In this document: piece after piece, positions 1 to 7,557 of the stretch
How positions within the stretch are numbered: the first letter of the stretch is position 1
Layout: each line of letters begins with the position of its first letter
Assembly: GCA_910579225.1 (NCBI GenBank)
Contig: CAJTTI010000012.1
Location: forward strand, 1 to 64,000
Reading direction: 5' to 3'
Length of the DNA: 64,000 bases
From: an uncultured Lachnospiraceae bacterium
Lineage (GTDB): Bacteria; Bacillota; Clostridia; Lachnospirales; Lachnospiraceae
Made by a program: the position numbers and the translations under genes
The notes under the pieces: model-generated
Databases searched by the model: none
Told to the model about the DNA's origin: nothing
The model's input: the letters and a program-made list of their open reading frames with translations, nothing else

Positions 1-58
1 CCGGAAATCGTGTATAATGGATAAAAGGAGCATGACACGAGGGATGGAGGTGCATGAT

Positions 59-745
59 TTGCATAAACTGTTGCTTTTGGAAGACGATATCAGCCTGATC
101 GACGGTCTGACCTATGGGCTGGAGAGACAGGGATTTGACATCGTGGTTGCAAGGACGATTAAGGAGGCAGAAAAGCTGGTGGAAGGAAGTACCGGCTTTG
201 ACCTCCTTCTTTTTGATGTGACGCTGCCGGACGGCAATGGATTTACCCTGTGTGAGCGGCTTCGAAGATCCGGCAGCCAGGTTCCGATCATCTTTTTAAC
301 CGCCTCGGACGAAGAGACCAGTGTGATCCGCGGACTGGACTGCGGAGGGGACGATTATATCACGAAGCCGTTTAAGCTGGGGGAGCTGTGTTCCCGTATC
401 CGGGCGATTCTGCGCCGCTGTGACCGTGAGAATGCCGGCGGAAATATTCTGTGTTCGGGAAATTTACGGATTAATTATGCAGAAGGGAAAGTAATCTTAG
501 AAGGCAGACCGCTGGAACTGACCGGGTCAGAGTACCGGCTTTTGTGCCTGCTGCTTCAAAACAGCGGCCGGGTGCTTCCGCGAAGTGTGATCCTGGACCG
601 GCTGTGGGACGGGTGCGGGAATTTTGTAGATGACAATACGCTGTCTGTATATGTCCGCCGCCTCAGGGAGAAGCTGGAGAACGACCCCTCCCGGCCGGAG
701 CATTTAAAGACCGTACGGGGATTTGGTTATCAGTGGAAGGAGTGA
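59..745 (+). CDS. OmpR/PhoB-family response regulator
   Basis: DNA-binding response regulator of a two-component system. The receiver domain (residues about 3-115) shows the acidic LEDD pocket, a phospho-acceptor Asp near residue 53 in FDVTLPDGNG, and the TKPF lysine motif. A winged-helix domain follows and ends in VRGFGYQW. Its stop codon overlaps the next kinase start by one base, and an ABC exporter follows, the usual layout of antimicrobial-peptide sensing and export modules. Start choice: the in-frame ATG at 17 lies on a TATAAT box (13-18) and the ATG at 44 has no well-spaced ribosome site. TTG at 59 is 8 bases after GGAGG (46-50) and gives a normal receiver N-terminus. The family call is certain; the stimulus is not known. 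Confidence 0.93.
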   Translation: MHKLLLLEDDISLIDGLTYGLERQGFDIVVARTIKEAEKLVEGSTGFDLLLFDVTLPDGNGFTLCERLRRSGSQVPIIFLTASDEETSVIRGLDCGGDDYITKPFKLGELCSRIRAILRRCDRENAGGNILCSGNLRINYAEGKVILEGRPLELTGSEYRLLCLLLQNSGRVLPRSVILDRLWDGCGNFVDDNTLSVYVRRLREKLENDPSRPEHLKTVRGFGYQWKE

Positions 746-1980
746 TGGATTTGAAGTTTCTGTACGAAAGACAGACACGAAGATTTTTTGGATTTCTTGC
801 GGGGGTGCTTATGCTGCAGACCGGACTTCTGGGACTTATCGGCTTTCTTCAGGTGCGGGAGCTTCAAAGATTTCTTGCAGAGCGGGATCTTGCGGCTGTA
901 TCGTACCTGCTGAAGCAGGAGATACCGCCGGCTGTGGTGGCCTCGGTCTGGAACCAGAAAGAAATAACGGAAGAAGGAATCAAATTGCTTCACATGACAG
1001 GGCATACAGAACAGACCTCAGGCTGGTTTTGGCTGATTTTTACGGAGACGTCTGCTCTGTTTCTTTTTTGTGTGGTGTCAGCAGGGATTCTGTCTGCCGC
1101 CGTGATCTTGGGAGGGGCTGCGCTTTTTTTCCGGCGCCGGGAACGTGTTTATGAAGAGGCGGAACAGGTGGTCTCAGCATATGCCCGGAACCGGTTTGAG
1201 AAGCATCTGCCGGTCGGGCAGACCGGGGCGCTTTATCAGCTGTTCGGGAGCACCGAGCAGCTTGCTCTGTCTTTGCAGGCCAGAAGTGAGATGGAACACA
1301 GGGCAAAAATATTTTTAAGAAATATGATATCCAATATTTCCCACCAGCTGAAGACGCCTCTGGCAGCACTGAGCATGTATATGGAGATTATCCTGGAAGA
1401 ACCAGGGCAGGAAGAGATCGTGTGTAAATTTTCCCGGAAGTCCTTGCAGTCCGTGGATCGGATGGAGCAGCTGATCCAGTCCCTTTTAAAAATGGCACGT
1501 CTGGATACGGGGACGATTGTTTTTGAAAAAAAGAGGTGCCAGGTTTTAAAGCTTGTGGAAAAGGCGGCGGGCGACCTTAAGGAACGCGCAGAACGGGAAG
1601 ACAAGAAGATTCTGACAGAGGGACCAAAGGAGAAGACCCTGAAGTGCGACCCGGAATGGACCAGGGAGGCCATCGGCAATCTTATAAAAAATGCTCTGGA
1701 CCACACAGAGGCGGGAGGAATCATCCGTATATCCTGGGAACAGACTCCGGGAATATTTCGTCTGTCTGTGGCGGACAACGGGTGTGGGATCGCAGAAGAG
1801 GACATCCATCATATTTTCAAGCAGTTCTATCGAAGCAGTACATCCAGCGACCGGCAGGGAGCAGGCCTTGGGCTTTCCCTGGCCAAAACAATCCTGGAAG
1901 GCCAGGGAGGAAATCTGTCTGTGGAAAGCAGCCCGGGGGAGGGAAGTATCTTTCATATGTCCTTTCTTACAGATCTGTAA
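745..1980 (+). CDS. Two-component sensor histidine kinase
   Basis: Membrane sensor kinase partnered with the upstream regulator (one-base TGATG overlap). Two membrane segments (about residues 14-35 and 95-130) flank a short extracytoplasmic loop of roughly 60 residues. A HAMP-like linker, a HisKA H-box (SNISHQLKTPLAAL) and a HATPase domain with N-box (NLIKNALDH), G1 (DNGCGIAEED) and G2 (GAGLGLSLAK) follow. All catalytic boxes are intact. The ribosome site AAGGAG (737-742) suits either ATG 745 or TTG 751; the second has the better spacing (8 bases). The downstream ABC exporter is the probable target and may also take part in sensing, as in Bce-like modules (inference). Confidence 0.93.
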   Translation: MDLKFLYERQTRRFFGFLAGVLMLQTGLLGLIGFLQVRELQRFLAERDLAAVSYLLKQEIPPAVVASVWNQKEITEEGIKLLHMTGHTEQTSGWFWLIFTETSALFLFCVVSAGILSAAVILGGAALFFRRRERVYEEAEQVVSAYARNRFEKHLPVGQTGALYQLFGSTEQLALSLQARSEMEHRAKIFLRNMISNISHQLKTPLAALSMYMEIILEEPGQEEIVCKFSRKSLQSVDRMEQLIQSLLKMARLDTGTIVFEKKRCQVLKLVEKAAGDLKERAEREDKKILTEGPKEKTLKCDPEWTREAIGNLIKNALDHTEAGGIIRISWEQTPGIFRLSVADNGCGIAEEDIHHIFKQFYRSSTSSDRQGAGLGLSLAKTILEGQGGNLSVESSPGEGSIFHMSFLTDL

Positions 1981-1987
1981 GAGAGCA

Positions 1988-2124
1988 TTCACAAAAATGT
2001 AAGGCTCAGATGATATGGTAGTCATGTCGGGATCCTGCGCATGGTTTCTGCAGGGCAGATGCCGGGGCTGTACGCGGCCGGAATCGGCGCAGGAAACGTC
2101 ATCCGATAAAAAGCCCGATCAGGG
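1988..2124 (+). promoter_or_regulatory. Structured leader and weak promoter before the ABC exporter
   Basis: The 177 bases between the kinase and the exporter contain a weak promoter-like pair, TTCACA (1988-1993) and TGATAT (2011-2016) spaced 17. An inverted repeat TCCTGCGC / GCGCAGGA (2033-2040, 2087-2094) encloses GC-rich sequence, and a small hairpin GCCC-GATCA-GGGC follows shortly before the start codon. A poor -35 box would suit activation by the adjacent response regulator, but no clear regulator repeat was identified. Tentative. Confidence 0.3.
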
Positions 2125-2157
2125 CGAAACATCATACAGAAAGGCAGGACATGACAG

Positions 2158-2841
2158 ATGGAACTGTTAAAAGTAGAAAACCTGAGTAAGGTCTACGGGA
2201 CGGGGGAGGCCCGGGTGGAAGCATTAAAGAAGGTCTCTTTTTCCATGAAAAAAGGAGAATTCGGCGCCGTGGTGGGGGCATCCGGCTCCGGAAAAAGCAC
2301 GCTTTTGCACTGCATTGGCGGACTGGATGAGGCAGGGGGCGGTAAAGTATTCATAAGTGGGAGAGACCTGTTTGCCATGGGGGAGAATGAGCGGACCATT
2401 TTTCGCCGGCAGAATATTGGTTTTATCTTCCAGGCCTTTCATCTGATCCCGGAGCTTAACGTGGAGCAGAATATGATGTTTCCGCTTCTTCTGGACTACA
2501 GGAAGCCGGACCGGGAGCGGTTGGAGGAGATGCTGGAGGTGCTTGGACTCAAAGACCGGCGCAGGCATCTGCCGGGCCAGCTCTCCGGCGGACAGCAGCA
2601 GCGGGTGGCCATCGGACGGGCGCTCATTACGCACCCGGCACTGGTCCTGGCCGATGAACCAACCGGAAATCTGGATTCTAAAAGCAGCCAGGATGTGATG
2701 GATCTTCTGTACAGGGCGTCCAGGCACTATCAGCAGACAGTCCTGATGATTACTCACAACAGGGATCTGACCGCGTCCGCAGACCGGGTGTTCCGGGTTA
2801 CAGACGGGAACTTCATGGAGCTGGGAGGTGCAGAGGCATGA
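2158..2841 (+). CDS. ABC transporter ATP-binding protein (MacB/LolD type)
   Basis: Cytoplasmic ATPase of an FtsX-type ABC exporter. It has Walker A (GASGSGKST), Q-loop region (IFQAFHLIPEL), signature LSGGQQQRVAIGRAL and Walker B (LVLADEPTGNLDS), with the H-loop in MITHNRDL. The 227-residue length is normal for this subfamily. Its last codons overlap the permease start (ATGA), so the two are translationally coupled. With the upstream regulator and kinase it forms a four-gene sensing and export module of the kind used against cell-wall-active peptides; the actual substrate cannot be read from sequence. Confidence 0.93.
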   Translation: MELLKVENLSKVYGTGEARVEALKKVSFSMKKGEFGAVVGASGSGKSTLLHCIGGLDEAGGGKVFISGRDLFAMGENERTIFRRQNIGFIFQAFHLIPELNVEQNMMFPLLLDYRKPDRERLEEMLEVLGLKDRRRHLPGQLSGGQQQRVAIGRALITHPALVLADEPTGNLDSKSSQDVMDLLYRASRHYQQTVLMITHNRDLTASADRVFRVTDGNFMELGGAEA

Positions 2842-5201
2842 AGCATTATCTGGAACTGGTCAAAATCTCAGCAAAACAGCACAGGGGACAGAATCGGATG
2901 ACCAGACTGTGCATTGCAATGTCCGTATTTCTGGTGACGGCGATCTTCGGCATGGCAGATATGGAGATACGTTCCCAGCTTATGCAGGCAAGGAAGACAG
3001 ACGGAAACTGGCATGCTGCTTTTCAGGTGGGAGAAGAACAGGGAGCATTTTTGAGCGCTCGTCCGGAGATCGGCAGGGTTGCCCGGTATGGGACGCTGAA
3101 CTATCATCTGGAGGATGGATATCTGCTCCAGGGAGTGGAGACCGGAGTCTGTGGCTTCGATATGGAATTTCAGGAAATGATTCCGGACGCGCAGGTTTCG
3201 GAAGGCGCCTTTCCAGAGACGGCACAGGAGGCAGTGATCAATGAAAATATAAAGACCCGACTTGGGGTGCAGATCGGAGATACGATTGATCTGATGGCGC
3301 CGGGAGGGGCGAAAAAGCAGTATTTGGTGACCGGAATCGCAGAAAATACGGCGCTGACAGCAGAACTTGACGCATTCTGTATCTTTTTAAATGTGGATGG
3401 ATTTCTGGAACTGTACAAAGAAGAATCTGGAGCGGATCAGGAGTTGCTTTATTATGTGGAGTTTCGGTCGTTCTGCAGGATACAGCGGGCAATTCATGAG
3501 ATCAGTGATCAGTTGGCGCTTTCGCCGGAACAAGTGCGGCAGAATGCAAAAGTTCTTATGCTCATGTTCCAGAGTGGGGATTCCTATCTGATGCAGTTCT
3601 ATTTTGTGGCGGCGGTTTTGACCGTTCTGGTGGTGATCGCGGGAATCCTTATGATCACTGCCAGCATAAACAGCCATGTTGCCAGGCGGACCGAATTCTT
3701 CGGGCTGATGCGCTGCCTTGGAGCGACCAGAAAGCAGGTTACCCGTTTGGTGAAAAGAGAGGCTCTTGGCTGGTGCAGAACAGCGATCCCAGTCGGTGTG
3801 ACAGCCGGCGTCGTTCTGGTATGGGTGCTCTGCGGGATGCTTCAGTTTTTAAGTCCCGGACTTTTTGAAGAGCTTCCAGTGTTTGGGATCAGTCTGCCGG
3901 GGATTGTAATGGGTGTATTAAGCGGGCTGACGACAGTCCTACTGGCAGCCGGGGTGCCTGCAAAACGGGCGTCAAAGGTATCTCCTTTGACAGCGGTCTC
4001 CGGAAATGCCGGAGTGGTGCAGGCGGCAAAAAAGACGGCGGGCACCCGGATGTTCAAGGTCGAGACAAGCCTGGGTATTCATCATGCGCTGGGCAGCAGG
4101 AAGAATTTCTTTCTGGTGACCGGGTCTTTTGCATTCAGTATTATCTTATTTCTTGCCTTCAGTACAGCCGTTGACTTTATGCATCATGCTATCGTACCCC
4201 TGCGCCCGTCGGCTCCGGACCTGTATATTTCCAGGGAGGATTTTTCGAACCGGATCCCTTCCGGACTTGCAGAAGAACTCAGGAGATATCCAGGGGTAAA
4301 GCGTGTATTTGGGCGGAGTTATGCAGAGCTTACACTGTCCGAAGAAAGGAGAACGGTTATCGTGATCTCTTATGATGTACAGCAGTTTCAATGGGCGGAG
4401 GATGCGCTGATGGAAGGCAGTCTTCAGGATGCAGCAGACGGCAAAGGGGTCGTCTCGGTGTTCAGGGACAGGAACATGTTGGCTGCCGGCAGTCTTGTGA
4501 AAATCTTAACAGAAGAAAAAGAGCAAGAGGTGCGGGTGACAGGAGTCCTGGGGAATGTACCTTATAACTATGGCCTGAATGCCGCAACAGACCATGTGAC
4601 GGACATGATAATCTGTTCGGAAGAAATGTTCCAAAGGCTGACCGGAGAGACAGATTATGCTGTCCTTGACATCCAGTTATACCAGGATGCGGCAGATGCA
4701 CAGGTACAAAAGATACGCAGTGCTACGGAACAGGCATGTGAAACGGGTATTGTATTTTCGGACAGAAGGATCAGAAATCAGGAGGCAAGAGGGGCAAGTT
4801 ACTCTATGTCTGTATTTTTATATGGATTTCTGGCAGTGATCACACTGATCGGATTTTTTAATATTATCAACAGCATTGCCATGAGTGTATCGGCGCGAAT
4901 GAAGGAGTACGGAGCCATGCGTGCTATCGGGATGAGTACAGCGCAGCTGACCCGGATGGTGGTCAGCGAAACCATGACATATACGGTTTTCGGAGTCCTC
5001 TTCGGCTGCGCGGCGGGAATCCCGCTGAACCGGCTTTTGTTCCGGTGGCTTGTGACTTCCAGGTGGGGGGATGCCTGGGGCGTGCCGGTCCAAGAGATGC
5101 TGGTGATCGTGGTCGTCATGGCGGTTTCGGCGTGTCTGGCGGCTGCAGGTCCGGCCAGGCAGATTCAGGAAATGACGGTGGTGGATACGATCAGCATGTA
5201 A
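2838..5201 (+). CDS. FtsX-like ABC transporter permease
   Basis: Membrane subunit of 787 residues with a duplicated FtsX layout. The first half has a membrane segment at about 22-42, an extracellular region to about 250 and three segments near 253-277, 315-337 and 352-372. The second half has a segment near 424-446, another extracellular region and three C-terminal segments with the conserved MKEYGAMRAIGMS turn, matching MRCLGATRKQ in the first half. It belongs with the overlapping ATPase gene. Such permeases export or remove membrane-active compounds or act mechanically on the envelope; substrate unknown. Confidence 0.9.
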   Translation: MKHYLELVKISAKQHRGQNRMTRLCIAMSVFLVTAIFGMADMEIRSQLMQARKTDGNWHAAFQVGEEQGAFLSARPEIGRVARYGTLNYHLEDGYLLQGVETGVCGFDMEFQEMIPDAQVSEGAFPETAQEAVINENIKTRLGVQIGDTIDLMAPGGAKKQYLVTGIAENTALTAELDAFCIFLNVDGFLELYKEESGADQELLYYVEFRSFCRIQRAIHEISDQLALSPEQVRQNAKVLMLMFQSGDSYLMQFYFVAAVLTVLVVIAGILMITASINSHVARRTEFFGLMRCLGATRKQVTRLVKREALGWCRTAIPVGVTAGVVLVWVLCGMLQFLSPGLFEELPVFGISLPGIVMGVLSGLTTVLLAAGVPAKRASKVSPLTAVSGNAGVVQAAKKTAGTRMFKVETSLGIHHALGSRKNFFLVTGSFAFSIILFLAFSTAVDFMHHAIVPLRPSAPDLYISREDFSNRIPSGLAEELRRYPGVKRVFGRSYAELTLSEERRTVIVISYDVQQFQWAEDALMEGSLQDAADGKGVVSVFRDRNMLAAGSLVKILTEEKEQEVRVTGVLGNVPYNYGLNAATDHVTDMIICSEEMFQRLTGETDYAVLDIQLYQDAADAQVQKIRSATEQACETGIVFSDRRIRNQEARGASYSMSVFLYGFLAVITLIGFFNIINSIAMSVSARMKEYGAMRAIGMSTAQLTRMVVSETMTYTVFGVLFGCAAGIPLNRLLFRWLVTSRWGDAWGVPVQEMLVIVVVMAVSACLAAAGPARQIQEMTVVDTISM

Positions 5202-5214
5202 GCAGCAAACGACA

Positions 5215-5260
5215 TACGGCATTCATGCAGTCCCGTATTGTGCAGGGCACGAATGCCGTG
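5215..5260 (+). terminator. Rho-independent terminator of the exporter operon
   Basis: Imperfect stem of 12-14 pairs (arms 5215-5228 and 5247-5260, containing CGGCATTC and GAATGCCG) with an 18-base loop, followed by TATTTTT. It lies between convergent genes, and the T-tract is only on the plus-strand side. Confidence 0.6.
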
Positions 5261-5281
5261 GTATTTTTAGAGATTTCCGGA

Positions 5282-5890
5282 CTAATTTCCGACCTGCCGG
5301 TCAAATTCCGGATTGCTCCAGTAAAAGTTTTTCTGGTTCAATGTTTCCTTGGTCATCTCCAGTGCCTCTCCGAACCTCTGAAAATGCACGATCTCCCGCG
5401 CTCGCAGGAATTTTAGCGGTGCACGTACGTCTGGGTCGTCTATGACTCTCAGCAGATTGTCATAGACAGTTCGCGCTTTCTGTTCAGCGGCAAGGTCTTC
5501 AAAAAGATCAGCCAGTGCGTCGCCTTTGGACTGGAATTCCAGAGCAGTGAACGGAACACCGGCGGCAGCCTGAGGCCACAGTGCCTTGGTATGGTCGATA
5601 TAGTAAGCGTCAAAGCCGGCAGTTTTCACCTGGTCCTCTGTCAGGTTCCGGGTCAGCTGATAGACGATGGCACAGATAATTTCCAGATGATTTAATTCCT
5701 CTGTGCCGATATCTGTCAGGAGTCCGCCCACTTTCTTTACCGGCATGGTGTAGCGCTGTGCCAGGTAGCGCATACTGGCAGACAGTTCTCCATCGGGACC
5801 GCCGTACTGACTGATGACCAGCTTTGCGATATCAGGATTGGTGTTTTTAATCTTTACCGGGTACTGCAATCGTTTCTCATAGGCAAACAT
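5282..5890 (-). CDS. cotJC: Spore coat protein CotJC (manganese-catalase-like)
   Basis: About 202 residues, related to non-haem manganese catalase and found in the spore coat or inner spore layers of Bacilli and Clostridia. Visible family features are the ferritin-like helices with metal-ligand patterns TEELNHLE and AAEQKARTVYDNL, and REIVHFQRFGE near the C-terminus. The start is the ATG whose first base is the last base of the cotJA-cotJB stop codon (TGATG), so translation is coupled. A longer reading frame extends upstream but lies inside the preceding gene. Peroxide breakdown is inferred from the family. Confidence 0.9.
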   Translation of the reverse strand: MFAYEKRLQYPVKIKNTNPDIAKLVISQYGGPDGELSASMRYLAQRYTMPVKKVGGLLTDIGTEELNHLEIICAIVYQLTRNLTEDQVKTAGFDAYYIDHTKALWPQAAAGVPFTALEFQSKGDALADLFEDLAAEQKARTVYDNLLRVIDDPDVRAPLKFLRAREIVHFQRFGEALEMTKETLNQKNFYWSNPEFDRQVGN

Positions 5891-6354
5891 CAGATACACG
5901 CTCCTTCCCACGGCATGGGGCCTTCGGCCCAGCCGTATTCGTTCTGGTCTGTATTTCCTGTGACCATGGAAAGTTGTGTCAAAGGATAGAAATTTTCGGC
6001 AAAATCCGCCAGCAGCTTCAGCCGTTCTTCTGAAAGCTGACGGAATAAGGCGAGGCCTTTTTTGCATGTGGGATGTGTATCCAGATAAAGAGTCAGGTCA
6101 TTGACGGCAAATCCCACTTCCATCAGCCTGGTCATGGCCGCTTCCCGGTCTCGCTGTCCGGCATCCGAACTGTTGCTTATTGGTTTCAGGGTACTCTCTC
6201 CTGCAGATGCTTTGTAAAAGGTCAGATTCAGACAGGGGAATACAGTTCCTTCTTTCAGGGCTGTGCACAGGTCATATGGTTCGCACCATTCCTGTTTTGG
6301 AATAGTAGCCATGGCCATCTGTTCCGGGCAGCAGCACAGATTGTTCGATGTCAT
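5890..6354 (-). CDS. Fused CotJA-CotJB spore coat protein
   Basis: A single 154-residue frame holding two proteins that are usually separate. Residues about 1-50 match CotJA (EPYDLCTALKEGTVFPCLNL). After a short Ser/Asp-rich linker, residues about 65-150 match CotJB (VNDLTLYLDTHPTCKKGLAL and a C-terminal PMPWEG). The start ATG at 6354 follows GGAGG by 7 bases; an ATG 27 bases earlier has no ribosome site. The N-terminus has an LCCC cluster. CotJA and CotJB help place CotJC in the spore, so the fusion plus cotJC forms a complete minimal cotJ operon. It would be expressed under a mother-cell sporulation sigma factor; no convincing site was found. Confidence 0.88.
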   Translation of the reverse strand: MTSNNLCCCPEQMAMATIPKQEWCEPYDLCTALKEGTVFPCLNLTFYKASAGESTLKPISNSSDAGQRDREAAMTRLMEVGFAVNDLTLYLDTHPTCKKGLALFRQLSEERLKLLADFAENFYPLTQLSMVTGNTDQNEYGWAEGPMPWEGACI

Positions 6355-6523
6355 AAAGATACCTCCATTAGGTTTAAGCATCTGCCGCCAGGTTACCGGG
6401 ACAGACGCTTTTTATGATTTGTAAGGGTTTGTGAAATACTTCACGAGATTATTATTTGGAAGGTAAGAGATTTTTACAGGTGAAGATTCATGGAAGCGGA
6501 TGAAAAATTTGTTGAAAATATGT

Positions 6524-6912
6524 TCAGTTTTCGATTTGTACATTTTTTTGGAATATCTGGACAGACAGAAAAGCTCCCTGATGGTCCAGAAGTGTTTTTG
6601 CCCGTTCAAACCGGTCATCTCCGGGCACCAGAAAGGGCCTGGTGCTGACGGGATCCAAAAGGACAGAATTCCCCTGATATAATTTTCTGTCAAATCTGAG
6701 ACGGTCATGCATGTTTCATCCGTCTGAGATCTGCCGTTTTCATTTCCGTTTACATAGAGCAGCGTACCTGCATTTCCGTTCCGGTTGACTCCGTGAAAGG
6801 AATGATATTGTTCATCCGGCATTCGGATGACGATAAAAAAGCGGTCTTTCTCCAGGATTTTCTTATGGTTCCATCCCCTTGTCCACTGAGGGGACAGAAA
6901 GATCAATATCAA
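6524..6912 (-). pseudogene. Probable frameshifted remnant of an unrecognised gene
   Basis: On the minus strand, one frame gives protein-like sequence at the upstream end (about 6912-6720, including KDRFFIVIRMPDEQ). A different frame gives protein-like sequence to a stop at 6524 (including GNSVLLDPVSTRPFLVPGDD). The first frame continues beyond the switch point but becomes rich in Trp and Cys and looks non-coding. A single frameshift near 6700-6720 would join the two good parts into one protein of about 120 residues. The family was not recognised. It may instead be noise; confidence is low. Confidence 0.3.
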
Positions 6913-6964
6913 AATTAAATCCGACCATCATGTGGGTTCCATGCCAGACAAATCTGGTACACAT

Positions 6965-7279
6965 CTATTCATCCTCCATAAGTTGTGTGATGCATCCAGA
7001 CTGGATGGCTTTGATATTTTTGGCAATTTTGTGCTCCGGCCAGTTCCACCACTGGATAGAAAGAAGCGCAGAGACGGTACATTCATCGAACCGCTTTCGG
7101 ATCGGCCTGGCGGGAACGCCGCCCACGATGGTGTAGGGTGGAACATCCTTCGTCACGACCGCCCGGGCTCCGACAACGGCGCCGTCGCCGATGGTGACGC
7201 CGGCGAGAATCACGGCCTCGAAGCCGATCCATACATCATTGCCTACAATGATATCACCCTTGTTGTCCCAGCTCTGCAT
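6965..7279 (-). pseudogene. C-terminal fragment of a Vat/CatB-type acetyltransferase
   Basis: 104 residues carrying the C-terminal half of the hexapeptide-repeat xenobiotic acetyltransferase family, which includes streptogramin A and CatB chloramphenicol acetyltransferases. Seen are GDIIVGNDVWIGFEAVILAG, the left-handed helix repeats GDGAVVGARAVVTKDV, YTIVGGVPARPIRKRF and the C-terminal WWNWP. Family members are about 200-210 residues and have their catalytic His in the missing first half. The first Met has no ribosome site and the upstream 200 bases do not encode the missing part, so this is a 5'-truncated pseudogene and not a working resistance gene. Confidence 0.75.
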
Positions 7280-7480
7280 GGAGAAAAGCTTTGTTTTTTC
7301 TTTTTTTGTTGATGCACATGGATCTCATCCTCATAAATTTACGGCTTTTTTGTATTTTCCGGAAGCTGCATAAGCGTGCAAAAAAACTGCTGAACTTCGC
7401 AGAGCTCCCTGCCTGTATGATAGGCAACGGACAGGGAAAAATCAAATGAAATTTCTGGGATGACATTGCCAGAGATTCCG

Positions 7481-7509
7481 TTGCCATTTCACGAACAGCC
7501 CGATATAAT
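7481..7509 (+). promoter_or_regulatory. Sigma-A promoter of the HEAT-repeat gene
   Basis: TTGCCA (7481-7486) and TATAAT (7504-7509) with a 17-base spacer, about 50 bases before the start codon and its GGAGG site (7548-7552). Confidence 0.8.
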
Positions 7510-7557
7510 GAAAACAGCAGTGTTAAATGATTTATGAAAAAAGCAGCGGAGGTATGA

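Larger units (their letters stand above)
6382..7480. other. Decayed intergenic stretch
   Basis: About 1.1 kb without an intact gene. It holds two probable gene remnants on the minus strand, listed separately (6524-6912 and 6965-7279). Upstream of the acetyltransferase remnant (7290-7480), no frame gives the expected N-terminal half of that family. The plus strand here has only short open frames without ribosome sites. Confidence 0.6.

Noticed and set aside
1236..2025. Antisense open frames across the kinase gene
   Set aside because: Third-position GC bias creates long open frames opposite real genes; no ribosome site or family likeness.
5282..6067. Longer cotJC start upstream of 5890
   Set aside because: The extra 59 codons overlap cotJA-cotJB in another frame and are not like CotJC; the ATG overlapping the previous stop fits.
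6412..6912. One continuous 166-codon minus-strand gene
   Set aside because: Its second half is Trp/Cys rich and unlike protein, while another frame there looks coding; a frameshifted remnant is more likely.
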